64,000 nt of DNA, taken from contig CAZBLK010000015.1 of the NCBI GenBank assembly GCA_964492715.1, positions 3,103 through 67,102 of the forward strand, given 5' to 3'. The position numbers and the translations under genes are program-made. Numbering within the stretch: the stretch's first letter is position 1; every line of letters begins with the position of its first letter. Source of the DNA: CAZBLK01 sp964492715 (lineage in GTDB: Bacteria > Bacillota > Clostridia > Lachnospirales > WRBF01). The notes beneath the pieces are model-generated. The model was not told where the DNA came from. It was given only the letters and a program-made list of their open reading frames with translations, and made no database searches. Shown piece after piece: positions 51,047 through 60,236 of the stretch.

Positions 51047-53137
51047 TTATTTGCCTTCCTTCTCCAGTTCCTTCTTGCGTGCCTCAATAACCTTGTTTTG
51101 CACGTCGTTAGGCGCTTCATCATACCTTTCAAACTTGTATGTAAAGCTTCCCCTACCCTGCGTCATCGAGCGCAAATCTGTAGCATATTTAAACATTTCA
51201 GCCAAAGGAACTTCGGCAGAAATAACTTGTTTGGTTCCAACCTTATCCATTCCCAAAATGCGCCCACGCCTTTTGTTCATGTCGCCCATAATGTCACCAG
51301 TGTAGTCATCTGGAACAGTGACAGCAACTTTAGCAATTGGCTCTAAAATTGCAGGCTTAGCCTTTGTAAATGCCTCTTTAAAAGCTTGTGTAGCCGCCAT
51401 TTTAAACGCCATTTCCGACGAGTCAACAGGGTGGTACGAGCCGTCAACAAGAATTGTCTTTATACCAACAACTGGGTAGCCGGCAAGAGGGCCAGCTTTA
51501 CAGCACTCTTGAACGCCCTTTTCAACCGCTGGGAAGTATTGACGTGGAACAGAACCGCCAAATATTTTTTCTTCAAATACGTAAGGAACAGACATATCAC
51601 CAGAAGGCTCAAATTCCATATGTACGTCGCCATACTGCCCGTGACCACCAGATTGCTTTTTGTATTTTCCTTGAACTCTAACTTTTGCCTTAATCATTTC
51701 ACGGTAAGGTACAATTGGCGAAACAAGCTCGACATCAAGCTTATAACGTGATTTAAGCTTGTTCACAAGCACATCAAGCTGGTTGTCGCCAACGCCAGAA
51801 ATTACCGACTGTTTAGTTTCGGCGTTAACTTCAAATTTCAAAGTTTTGTCTTCTTCCAACAGTTTAGAAATTGCTTGGCTAATTTTATCCTCGTCACCCT
51901 TGCCCTTAGCAATTATAGCCATAGACATAAGTGACTCTGGGAAGTTTATTCCGCCAAACTCAACCGGCTTTTCCTTTGCACAAAGAGTATCACCTGTTGC
52001 AACACTTTGAAGCTTAGCAATTGCGCCAATGTCGCCTGCTTTAAGCTCTGTTACTTCAATTTGCTCTTTGCCACGTAAAACATACAAATGCCCAGCCTTT
52101 TCAACAAAGTCTTGGCGTGGGTTATATAAAGGCGTATCCTTTTTTAAAACGCCTGAATTTACACGGAAAATGCTTAACCTACCAACATAAGGGTCAGCAA
52201 TTGTTTTAAAAATGAAAACAGAAGGTGACTCAGCTTCATTGCACTTAACTTCAATTTCGTTGCCGTTCTTTAAGTCTTTAGCTTTTTTCGCTTCGTGCAT
52301 AACATCAGTTGACGGCAAGTAGTTTACAATTGTGTCCATTGCGCCACGTACACCAATGTTCATTGTTGCAGCGCCGCAAACAACAGGCGAAACTTCGCAA
52401 GCAAACATACCCTTTTTTATACCCTCTTTAATTTCGTCAACGCTGAAACGCTCATCGTTAAAAAACTTTTCCATAAGAGCGTCATCAGTTTCTGCAACGG
52501 CTTCTTCTATCATAATACGCATGTCAGCAACAGCGTCAGTTAAGTCCGCAGGGACGTCACAGTTTTCAGTCTTGCCGCCTACATATTTTCTGCCTTCGTT
52601 CTTAATTACATTAACAAAACCATTAAACTTTCCGTTTTCCTTAAAAGGAATTTGCATTGGAGCAATGCTCTTTCCAAATTTTGCTTTAAGCTCGTCTACT
52701 ACTTTGTTGAAGTCTGCGTTTTCGTCGTCCATTTCGTTTACAAAAAACATTTTTGGAATACCCATTTCTTCGGCATATTCCCACGCTTTTTCCGTTCCAA
52801 CTTCAACGCCAGACTTTGCAGAAACAACAATGAGTGCTAAATCAGCCGCACAAAGTGCTTGCTTAACTTCGCCTACAAAGTCAAAATAGCCTGGTGTGTC
52901 AATAAAGTTTATTTTATTGTTAAGCCACTCTATAGGAACAATTGATGCACCGATAGAAACTTTTCTTCTTATTTCTTCTGAATCATAATCGCTTACGGTG
53001 TTGCCGTCCTCAACCCTGCCTTGACGGCTTGTTACGCCAGCACTAAAAAGAGCAGCTTCAACAATTGTTGTTTTACCGCACCCACTGTGTCCCAAAATTG
53101 CAACGTTGCGAATTTCATTAGCCGAATAGCATTTCAT
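51047..53137 (-). CDS. EF-G paralogue (translation GTPase)
   Basis: A 696-residue five-domain translation GTPase of the EF-G family, closer to the second EF-G clade than to canonical FusA. The P-loop is GHSGCGKT (residues 16-23), switch II IDTPGYFDF, and the G4 motif reads VNEMDDENADF. The lysine of the usual NKxD is thus replaced by glutamate, as the codon GAA shows. The domain IV loop region is HGQYGDVHMEFEP. There is no rpsL-rpsG or tuf nearby, which also argues that this is a paralogue. The role may be in ribosome recycling or in a special condition; this is inference. Confidence 0.88.
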   Translation of the reverse strand: MKCYSANEIRNVAILGHSGCGKTTIVEAALFSAGVTSRQGRVEDGNTVSDYDSEEIRRKVSIGASIVPIEWLNNKINFIDTPGYFDFVGEVKQALCAADLALIVVSAKSGVEVGTEKAWEYAEEMGIPKMFFVNEMDDENADFNKVVDELKAKFGKSIAPMQIPFKENGKFNGFVNVIKNEGRKYVGGKTENCDVPADLTDAVADMRIMIEEAVAETDDALMEKFFNDERFSVDEIKEGIKKGMFACEVSPVVCGAATMNIGVRGAMDTIVNYLPSTDVMHEAKKAKDLKNGNEIEVKCNEAESPSVFIFKTIADPYVGRLSIFRVNSGVLKKDTPLYNPRQDFVEKAGHLYVLRGKEQIEVTELKAGDIGAIAKLQSVATGDTLCAKEKPVEFGGINFPESLMSMAIIAKGKGDEDKISQAISKLLEEDKTLKFEVNAETKQSVISGVGDNQLDVLVNKLKSRYKLDVELVSPIVPYREMIKAKVRVQGKYKKQSGGHGQYGDVHMEFEPSGDMSVPYVFEEKIFGGSVPRQYFPAVEKGVQECCKAGPLAGYPVVGIKTILVDGSYHPVDSSEMAFKMAATQAFKEAFTKAKPAILEPIAKVAVTVPDDYTGDIMGDMNKRRGRILGMDKVGTKQVISAEVPLAEMFKYATDLRSMTQGRGSFTYKFERYDEAPNDVQNKVIEARKKELEKEGK

Positions 53138-53400
53138 TGTTTTGCCTCCTCAACTTTTTAAAATAGTGCGGCTGTAATTACAGCGGCACGAAATTGTTTG
53201 GTTTGAACTTATATAAGCAAATTATTTCACAGAGACTAGGAAAGTGAAATAAGTCAACTTCACAATTACTCTTATTATACAATTCTCCTTATAAGCATAT
53301 TTCCCTTTTTTTATTTTGTAAAAGAAATTATTTTGTAAAACTTTCACAAAAAGTAAATTATTAATTGTTTACTATGACTGATAAATTTTTAACAATTTTA

Positions 53401-53429
53401 TTGACTACCAGTTTAATGTATAATATAAT
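53401..53429 (+). promoter_or_regulatory. Sigma-A promoter of aroA
   Basis: TTGACT (53401-53406) and TATAAT (53424-53429) are separated by 17 bases and lie 34 bp before the start codon. The rest of the 326-bp gap between the divergent EF-G and aroA genes is AT-rich with no other recognisable site. Confidence 0.75.
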
Positions 53430-53463
53430 TGTAATGTTGTTTATCAAAAAGGGGCATTGAAAT

Positions 53464-54762
53464 ATGAATGTTAAAGTAAAAAAAGCGCAAAGTGGACTGC
53501 ACGGAAAGTTTGAACTAATAGGAGACAAGTCCATAACGCATCGTGCCCTTATGATTGGTGCAATAGCAAACGGCATAACCGAAATTTCGGGCTTTTCAAC
53601 TGGCGACGACTGCATTTCCACAATAAATTGTTTGAGACAGCTTGGTGTAAACGTTGAAATATCTAATGGCATTGCAAAAGTTTTTGGCAAAGGGTTAAAT
53701 GGTTTTCAAAAGCCTAATGGTGTGCTTAACGTTGGAAACAGTGGCACGACTATAAGGCTTTTAAGCGGAATTTTGGCAAATCAGGCACAAGCTTTTTCAT
53801 GCGAAATTACAGGTGACGAGTCAATTTGTAAACGCCCTATGGAAAGAATTATTACACCTCTTTCGCTAATGGGTGCTAAAATAAGTGGTACAAACGGCAA
53901 AGCGCCAATTACTATAGTCGGAAGCAAGCTTTCTGGAATTAACTACACCCTTCCCATTCCGTCCGCACAAGTTAAGTCGGCCATTCTTTTTGCTGCGCTA
54001 AATGCAGACGGTGCAACCACAATTGTTGAGCCAGTTGCTTCACGTGACCACACAGAAATTATGTTAAACCTTTTTGGAGCTGACATAAAAAAAGAAGGGC
54101 ACAAAATTTTATGTAACCCGAAAAAGTCACTTTCTGCAAGGAAAATTTCAATTCCTGCCGACATTTCAGCGGCGGCGTTTTTTATAGTTGCAGCATTAAT
54201 TGTGCCAAACTCACATATTTATATGGAAAATGTTTTGCTGAACGAAACACGAGCAAAAATAATTGATGTTCTAACAGAAGCTGGGGGATACATTAAAATA
54301 CATGACAAAAAAATTGTTTGTGGGGAGCTTGTGGGAAACATTGAGGTATGTTCCTCACGGCTTTCTAAAATGGAAATTGGCGGTGACATAATTCCAAAGT
54401 TAATTGATGAAATACCAGTTCTAGCTGTAGCTGCCGCTTTTGCTGACGGCACGACAACTATAAAAGATGCAGATGAGTTGAGGAAGAAAGAATCAAACCG
54501 AATTTCAGCAATTGCTACCGAGCTTCAAAAAATGGGTATTGATATAAATGAAACAGAAGACGGACTTACTATAAAAGGCAACCACGATAAGCCGATAAAA
54601 GGCGCAGTTGTAAATTCTCACAACGACCATAGAATAGCAATGAGCCTAGCTATTGCTTCACTATTGGCTGACGGCGAAACAGTAATTCAAGGCGCAGAGT
54701 GTGTAGACATTTCGTTCCCAAACTTTTTTAGACTAATAAAAAACAATGGGCTGACACAATAG
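53464..54762 (+). CDS. aroA: 3-phosphoshikimate 1-carboxyvinyltransferase (EPSP synthase)
   Basis: A 432-residue enzyme of the shikimate pathway. The N-terminal GDKSITHRALMIGAIANG is the shikimate-3-phosphate-binding signature. NVGNSGTTIRLLSGIL is the phosphoenolpyruvate loop (about residues 91-106) and RKKESNRISAIATEL is the second signature (about 340). NSHNDHRIAMSLAIASLL lies near the C-terminus. The LLSG in the PEP loop with Ala-rich flanks is the normal class II-like pattern of Bacillota. The gene stands alone, and its stop lies in the left arm of a terminator hairpin. Confidence 0.96.
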   Translation: MNVKVKKAQSGLHGKFELIGDKSITHRALMIGAIANGITEISGFSTGDDCISTINCLRQLGVNVEISNGIAKVFGKGLNGFQKPNGVLNVGNSGTTIRLLSGILANQAQAFSCEITGDESICKRPMERIITPLSLMGAKISGTNGKAPITIVGSKLSGINYTLPIPSAQVKSAILFAALNADGATTIVEPVASRDHTEIMLNLFGADIKKEGHKILCNPKKSLSARKISIPADISAAAFFIVAALIVPNSHIYMENVLLNETRAKIIDVLTEAGGYIKIHDKKIVCGELVGNIEVCSSRLSKMEIGGDIIPKLIDEIPVLAVAAAFADGTTTIKDADELRKKESNRISAIATELQKMGIDINETEDGLTIKGNHDKPIKGAVVNSHNDHRIAMSLAIASLLADGETVIQGAECVDISFPNFFRLIKNNGLTQ

Positions 54763-54777
54763 TTGTAATCAGCCCAT
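54746..54777. terminator. Bidirectional terminator of aroA and the HD-GYP gene
   Basis: ATGGGCTGA (54746-54754) and TCAGCCCAT (54769-54777) are a perfect 9-bp stem. The left arm overlaps the end of aroA, including the bases just before its stop codon. Confidence 0.7.
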
Positions 54778-54780
54778 CGT

Positions 54781-55800
54781 TTAATAAATAACTTGTTCGA
54801 TAAATAGAGTTTTATCTCTAGTAAGGTCAAAAAGCAAGCAATCTTCACGCTTTGGCATAGAAAGCCTAACTACTGGGCGTGAAGGCATACTAGTTTGTGA
54901 AGTGACGACAGCGTTGTAACCGTTGCTTAAAAGAACAGTTGCACCGCTTGGGTAAATAGCAACAGAATTGTTAAAATGCTTAACCATAACAGGGTCTAAA
55001 ACAGAGCCTGAAACAGCATTTACATATTCATATGCTTCATGTTCTCTCATAGGCTTTTGCCCAGCAAACCCATTTACAAGGTTGTCGTATGTGTCTGCAA
55101 CTGCAATCATTCTTGCGCCTACAAAAATTTTGTCAAGCATAAGCCTGCTTGGGTGGCCACTTCCATCAAACCGTTCGTGGTGCTGGTAGCAGCTTATATA
55201 AGTTTTAGTAGAAATATTAGGCACAGACTTTAAAAACTTATACACCTTTTCGCAATGGTCATAGTCTTTTGCGTCGTCCTTCATGTCGTTTAAGAACAAG
55301 TCGTGAAGCAACGCAGCAGTAATAAGTTCTTTTATTACAGTGCCAGAGTTTTCTTGGTCGTAATAATAGTTTGTTGCAATAGCAGCCACAATTGTGGCAA
55401 CATTTACAGCATGGTGACACCTAGCATCTTTTATCGCAAACATATTTATAATATTAAGTGGCTCTTTTAAATTAAGCCCAATTTCATCAACTATATTGTC
55501 AACAGATTTCATAATAGCAATGCTGTTTATGGGTTTATTTTTTGCAATAGCAGCATAGGCATTATTAATTGCTTCAAGAACACTACGCTTAGTATCATCA
55601 GAAAGTGAAGGCTTAACAACAACGTCTTCAAAATAGTCGTCTTGAATATAAAGCATGTTTATGCCAATATTTTTAAGCCGCTCTATGTATGAACCTGTAA
55701 TTACAGTGTTTGCAGGCAAAAGCACTGCACCGTCCTGATTAAAAACTGTCATACTCAGTTTTTCATTTGGTTTAATGTTGTTAATTCCAATAAGCCTCAT
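54781..55800 (-). CDS. HD-GYP-like domain protein
   Basis: A 339-residue protein. Start at the ATG 55798-55800, after a GGGGGAA site; the longer frame to 55860 lacks a ribosome binding site. Residues 1-110 form a DUF-like N-terminal region (RLIGINNIKPNEKLSMTVF), and residues 115-270 an HD-GYP module: the first His is in ARCHHAVNV, then LLHDLFLND, where the canonical HDIGK has lost its Gly and Lys, and HHERFDGSGHPS, where GYP has become GHP. Such domains cleave cyclic di-GMP. The altered motifs leave activity uncertain. The gene is alone. Confidence 0.8.
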   Translation of the reverse strand: MRLIGINNIKPNEKLSMTVFNQDGAVLLPANTVITGSYIERLKNIGINMLYIQDDYFEDVVVKPSLSDDTKRSVLEAINNAYAAIAKNKPINSIAIMKSVDNIVDEIGLNLKEPLNIINMFAIKDARCHHAVNVATIVAAIATNYYYDQENSGTVIKELITAALLHDLFLNDMKDDAKDYDHCEKVYKFLKSVPNISTKTYISCYQHHERFDGSGHPSRLMLDKIFVGARMIAVADTYDNLVNGFAGQKPMREHEAYEYVNAVSGSVLDPVMVKHFNNSVAIYPSGATVLLSNGYNAVVTSQTSMPSRPVVRLSMPKREDCLLFDLTRDKTLFIEQVIY

Positions 55801-56087
55801 AAAAATTCCCCCAAACCGCAGCTTGAATTTCATCAAAATGCAAGTTTTATTTAAAAACAATTTGAGTTTTATGCCTTTAATAGCATAAACAAACCAAAAA
55901 CTATATATAAAACATCAATAAACTTTAGTATCCCTAAACTAGTTAAAAAGAATACACTATGCCATAATTCTGTCACAAATCAATTAACTTATTTTAACCC
56001 AAAATTTTCTTTCATGCAATACTTTTTAAAAAATACTTTTGTTTTATTGTAACCAAAATTGCTGAAACTTAATGAACATTATTTATG

Positions 56088-56144
56088 AAAAAACCTTTTT
56101 ATGTGAAAGTGAGTTAGACATTATTCACACAAAAAGGTTTTTAA
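56088..56144 (-). terminator. Intrinsic terminator of secD-secF
   Basis: AAAAAACCTTTTT at one end and AAAAAGGTTTTT at the other are complementary, with an inner TGTGAA/TTCACA stem. It lies 48 bp past the secF stop. The rest of the 391-bp gap between the HD-GYP start and secF is AT-rich with no other recognisable feature. Confidence 0.75.
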
Positions 56145-56191
56145 AGTCGGTTAATTAAAAAGTCAGTTAATTAGAAAGTTAATAAAAGAAA

Positions 56192-57070
56192 CTATCTAGC
56201 TTTCTTCTCACTAAGCATAAACCACGTAGAGCCAGCCAAGCATACAGAAGAATACGTTCCGCAAATGATACCAATTATTATTGGAAGCGCAAAGTCACGG
56301 ATAGAGCTTACACCCATAATATAAAGTGCAGAAATTGTAATAAGCGTAGTTAGCGAAGTGTAAATTGAACGTGTTAAAGTTTGCTTTACACTAATGTTAA
56401 TAAGCTCGGCATTGTCACGCTTTCTTGCAATACGCTTGTTTTCACGCACTCTGTCAAAAACAACGATTGTAGCGTTTATGGAATAACCCAAAACTGTAAG
56501 TATGGCAGCAATAAACGCATTGTTTACAGGAATACGTAAAATTGCGTAAGCTGCAATTACAATTAAGCCGTCATGCACAAGTGCAATAATTGCACTTCCG
56601 CCTGTACGTAAATCTCTAAACCTTAAAGAAACATACAAAAGAATAGCAACCGATGCAACAACAAACGCAAGCACAGCCGACTTTTGCATTTCAGAGCTAA
56701 CAGTGGGGCTTATATCTCTAATTTCGCCGCCAGCAACTTGTTCACCGTACTTAGCCTTAAAAGCATCAATAAGCTTAATTCTTGTTTCTTGGTCGATGTT
56801 TTTAATTTTAATGCTAACTTCGTTAGTCCCAACAATTTTTTGAATTTGTGCAGAAGTAAGCTCGGTGTTTTCCTTAATAATTTGAAGAATATCGTCATTA
56901 CTAAATTCAGTTCCAACATCAAAGTTAATTGCAGTGCCACCTGTGAAGTCAACGTCAAGGTTAAACGCACCATTTCCAGAAGAAGCGTTTATAGCCATAA
57001 AAACTAAGCCAGTAGCAATTATTAAAAGCGAAAAAACTATATATTTAATTCTGTTTTCAACAATTCTCAT
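56192..57070 (-). CDS. secF: Protein translocase subunit SecF
   Basis: A 292-residue membrane protein with six helices. It has the first helix plus the periplasmic-like loop with DVDFTGGTAINF (about residues 35-46), and the conserved VLGYSINATIVVFDRVREN segment in helix 4-5 (about 195-215). SecF works with SecD to use the proton gradient in protein export. Its ATG directly follows secD (1-bp overlap). Confidence 0.96.
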   Translation of the reverse strand: MRIVENRIKYIVFSLLIIATGLVFMAINASSGNGAFNLDVDFTGGTAINFDVGTEFSNDDILQIIKENTELTSAQIQKIVGTNEVSIKIKNIDQETRIKLIDAFKAKYGEQVAGGEIRDISPTVSSEMQKSAVLAFVVASVAILLYVSLRFRDLRTGGSAIIALVHDGLIVIAAYAILRIPVNNAFIAAILTVLGYSINATIVVFDRVRENKRIARKRDNAELINISVKQTLTRSIYTSLTTLITISALYIMGVSSIRDFALPIIIGIICGTYSSVCLAGSTWFMLSEKKAR

Positions 57071-58326
57071 TAGTTAGCACCCTCCTGTCCCACTTTTTTA
57101 GCGGCATAAAGTGCAGGGTTTGTTAAGCCTAGCGAAGTAAGACTTTTAAGAAGAAGCCTAGAAATAACTAAAGCTGTAAACATTGAAACAACTATGCCTA
57201 TAGAAAGAGTTTGTGCAAAGCCACGAATAGGGCCTGAACCAAGCCAGAACAAAACAGCAGCCGCAATAAGTGTTGTGACGTTGCCGTCTAAAATTGCAGG
57301 GAACGCACGTGAAAAGCCAGCGTCAACAGACGCACGAAGCGAGCGCCCAGAAGAAAGTTCTTCCTTAATACGTTCAAAAATGATAATGTTGGCGTCAACA
57401 GCCATACCAACAGAAAGAATTATTCCTGCAATGCCTGGAAGCGTAAGTGTAATTCCAAAAAAGCTTAAAACAATAATTTCCAAGGAAATAAAAACAAAAA
57501 GTGCAATGTCTGCAACTAAGCCAGACGCTCTGTAGAAAATTAGCATAAACAAAAGCACAAGTGCAAAGCCAATTAAACCAGCTTGAAGGCTTGAGTCAAG
57601 TGACTCTAAACCAAGCCTTGCACCTACGTTTTTCATTGAAATAACGTTAAGGTTAAAAGGAAGGTTGCCAGAGCGAATAAGAGCAGCAAGCTCCTCTGCT
57701 TCTTGCGGCGTAAAGCTGCCTGTAATTACAGCACTTCCGCCAGAAATTTTTTGGCTTACAGACGGAGCGCTTAAAATTGCTTCGTCAAGCATGATGTAAA
57801 TAACTTTTCCAATATTATTGCCTGTTGCTTCTTCAAAAGCTACAGAGCCTTCTGGGGTAAACTTAAGCGCAATTTCAACGCCGCCAGCGTTTCCGCTTTG
57901 CCCACTTGACGCTTGCTTAAATGCGTCTTGAACTTGGTTGCCTGTAAGAAGAACTTCTCCTGCTTCGTCAACAAACATTAAAAGCGCAGTTTTGCCTATG
58001 TCTGAAATTGCAGTTTCTGCGTCTTCAACGCCAGGAATGTCAACGCTAATTCGGCGTGTGCCTTGTGCGGCAACTTCGGCTTCTGTGTAACCTTTACGGT
58101 CAAGCCTTCCACGAATAAGCTTTATTGCAGAGTCCATTTGCTCACTTGTTGGGTTTTCAATGTCAGTTTCATAAACAATTGAAACGCCGCCCTTTAAGTC
58201 TAGCCCTTGCTTAATGTTTTCTGCACCAAAAAGCTTCTTTTCACCAATCCCGTAGTAAGCCGTGTAGCTTAAACCAGCGGCTAAAGCTAAAATTACTACA
58301 AAGATAATGAAACCTTTAAATTTCAT
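57070..58326 (-). CDS. secD: Protein translocase subunit SecD
   Basis: A 418-residue membrane protein with six helices. The N-terminal helix is followed by the D1-D4 extracytoplasmic domain with IKQGLDLKGGVSIVYE (about residues 39-54), a SecD hallmark. The membrane region contains GMAVDANIIIFERIKEEL (about 315-332). Start ATG at 58324-58326, with an AGGAG site. secF follows with a 1-bp overlap. Confidence 0.96.
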   Translation of the reverse strand: MKFKGFIIFVVILALAAGLSYTAYYGIGEKKLFGAENIKQGLDLKGGVSIVYETDIENPTSEQMDSAIKLIRGRLDRKGYTEAEVAAQGTRRISVDIPGVEDAETAISDIGKTALLMFVDEAGEVLLTGNQVQDAFKQASSGQSGNAGGVEIALKFTPEGSVAFEEATGNNIGKVIYIMLDEAILSAPSVSQKISGGSAVITGSFTPQEAEELAALIRSGNLPFNLNVISMKNVGARLGLESLDSSLQAGLIGFALVLLFMLIFYRASGLVADIALFVFISLEIIVLSFFGITLTLPGIAGIILSVGMAVDANIIIFERIKEELSSGRSLRASVDAGFSRAFPAILDGNVTTLIAAAVLFWLGSGPIRGFAQTLSIGIVVSMFTALVISRLLLKSLTSLGLTNPALYAAKKVGQEGAN

Positions 58327-58512
58327 TTAACGCAGCTCCTTTGCCGTCATATTGTTTATAGAAACTCCACTTAAAAGGAATTTCTATACTATAACGTTTT
58401 TTACAGCGGTTTATTAAAGCTTAAAGCTTGTCCGCCTAGAATTACAAATTACTACAAATTATATAGTTAAAAACTGGTATAGTCAATAGGATTGTAAAAA
58501 AAACGACATAAA

Positions 58513-58553
58513 AACACCTTTAGCTGGCCTGCACATTTTTGCAAAGCCAGCTA
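58513..58553 (-). terminator. Intrinsic terminator of scfA-scfB
   Basis: TAGCTGGC (58521-58528) and GCCAGCTA (58546-58553) are a perfect 8-bp stem that lies about 24 bp past the scfB stop. A short T-rich tail follows on the minus strand. Confidence 0.75.
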
Positions 58554-58576
58554 CGGTTAATATACTTTTTAAAATA

Positions 58577-59920
58577 TTACTGACAGCTAAGCATAAGCCC
58601 GCATTCTGTGCGCTTTTTTTGCAGCTCACAGCCAATGTCATACGGAACTGTATTGTCGCCATTTTGGTTTACAGCGTTTGCCACACAGCCGCCGCTGCAA
58701 TAATATTTTGCAAAGCAAGAAAGACACTTTGGCTTTTTGTAAATTGTTAAGTTCAAAAGCTCGTTGCGCTTTTCCTTGTTTGTTACACCTTCATAAACTG
58801 TGCCCATTTTATAGTCCTCGTTGCCTACAAATTGGTGGCAAGCAAACAAGCTGCCGTCTGGTGTAACAGCCAAATACTCTGTCCCTGCACCACAACCAAT
58901 TAGACGCTTTGCAACGCATGGCCCGTTCATTAAGTCAAGTGAAAAATGAAAAAAGTTAAAGTCCGAATCAGTGTTTTTCCGCTTATCCATTTCGGCAGCC
59001 AAAACCTCGTATTGCTCACAAAGAACAGCAACATCTTCTGTCTTAATTGCGTAATCCTTGTCGCTTTCGGCAACTACAGGCTCTACCGAAACTTGCTTAA
59101 AGCCAAGGTCTGCCAAATGTAAAACATCTTGCGCAAAGTCAACATTTTTGCTTGTAAATGTTCCTCTTACGTAATAGTTTGTTTGGTTGCGGCTTTCTGC
59201 CAAACGCTGGAATTTAGGAACAATATTGTCGTAGCAGCCATCGCCAGAATAGCGCAAGCGCATTTTGTCGTTTGTTTCCTTTCGTCCGTCAATGCTTAAA
59301 ACAACATTGTGCATATGCTCGTTAATGTACGCTTGTTTTTCCTCGTCCAGCAAAATGCCGTTTGTTGTAATTGTAAAACGGAAGTTTTTGTTGTGCTCTG
59401 CTTCCTTTGAACGTGCATATTCCACGACGCCCTTTACAACGTCAAAGTTCATTAAAGGCTCGCCGCCAAAAAAGTCAATTTCAAGGTTTTTGCGTTTGCC
59501 AGAGCTTTTAATAAGAAAGTCAATTGCTTGCTTGCCAACTTCAAGGCTCATTAAAGAACGCTTGCCGCCGTACTCTCCTTCTTCCGCAAAGCAATAAGCA
59601 CACTTTAAGTTACAATCGTGCGCAACGTTTAAGCACAAAGCTTTTACAACAGGCTCTCTGCCTAAAACGTTGTCTAAAGCCGTAAAGTATTCGTCCTCGG
59701 AAAAAAGCATACCTTTTTCCTTTAGTTCCGTAATCTCTAAAAATGCCTCTTTAATAGAGGCATCTTCGTACTTTCCGTTTAGCTTTTCGATTATCTCATC
59801 AAGTGTGTTATGCTCATAATAATCCAATATATCGTAGACTAAATCGTCCACGTTAAAAACGGCGCTGCTTTCTACATCAAGCACAACAGCTTTGCCGTTC
59901 ATCTTGAACTTATGAATCAT
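58577..59920 (-). CDS. scfB: SCIFF peptide maturase (radical SAM/SPASM)
   Basis: A 447-residue radical SAM enzyme that makes thioether cross-links in the SCIFF peptide. The start is the ATG at 59918-59920, which overlaps the scfA stop and follows an AAAGGAG site inside the end of scfA; a longer frame to 60010 reads through scfA in another frame and is not the start. The radical SAM cluster motif is CNLKCAYC at residues 103-110. The C-terminal SPASM region has the cysteines in CGAGTEYL, ACHQFVG and CLSCFAKYYCSGGCVAN. The first 90 residues form the RiPP-recognition element. The precursor is encoded directly upstream. Confidence 0.95.
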   Translation of the reverse strand: MIHKFKMNGKAVVLDVESSAVFNVDDLVYDILDYYEHNTLDEIIEKLNGKYEDASIKEAFLEITELKEKGMLFSEDEYFTALDNVLGREPVVKALCLNVAHDCNLKCAYCFAEEGEYGGKRSLMSLEVGKQAIDFLIKSSGKRKNLEIDFFGGEPLMNFDVVKGVVEYARSKEAEHNKNFRFTITTNGILLDEEKQAYINEHMHNVVLSIDGRKETNDKMRLRYSGDGCYDNIVPKFQRLAESRNQTNYYVRGTFTSKNVDFAQDVLHLADLGFKQVSVEPVVAESDKDYAIKTEDVAVLCEQYEVLAAEMDKRKNTDSDFNFFHFSLDLMNGPCVAKRLIGCGAGTEYLAVTPDGSLFACHQFVGNEDYKMGTVYEGVTNKEKRNELLNLTIYKKPKCLSCFAKYYCSGGCVANAVNQNGDNTVPYDIGCELQKKRTECGLMLSCQ

Positions 59921-60069
59921 TTTGAAGCTCCTTTGTTTTCGCAAGCTTGGTTTGCAACTGTGCAAGAAGTTTTGCAAGCTGATTGGCAAGAAGTTTGGCA
60001 TTCGCCACAACCGCCGTGCTGAACTGTGTTTTTAAGAAGATTTGTAGCAACAACTTTAATATGCTTCAT
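59917..60069 (-). CDS. scfA: SCIFF ribosomal peptide precursor (six cysteines)
   Basis: A 50-residue peptide, too short for most gene callers. It starts MKHIKVVATNLLKNTVQHGG and then carries six cysteines in the order C-GE-C-QTS-C-QSA-C-KTS-C and, seven residues later, one in NQACENKG. This is the SCIFF (six cysteines in forty-five residues) precursor found across Clostridia, which the radical SAM enzyme encoded downstream converts into a thioether peptide. The ATG follows a GGAGG site at normal spacing. The stop overlaps the scfB start. The physiological role of mature SCIFF is not established. Confidence 0.95.
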   Translation of the reverse strand: MKHIKVVATNLLKNTVQHGGCGECQTSCQSACKTSCTVANQACENKGASK

Positions 60070-60236
60070 TATGTATTACCTCCAAAGGTTTAATTAAGTT
60101 CGGGTTTACCGAAGTAAAGCTAATATACCACAAAAAGCAACAATTTGCAAATGTTTTTACTTCATATCTATAAACATATATTTAAACATTCATTACTAAA
60201 TGTTATAATTAAACAAAAAGCTTGGGAGTGGTTAAA

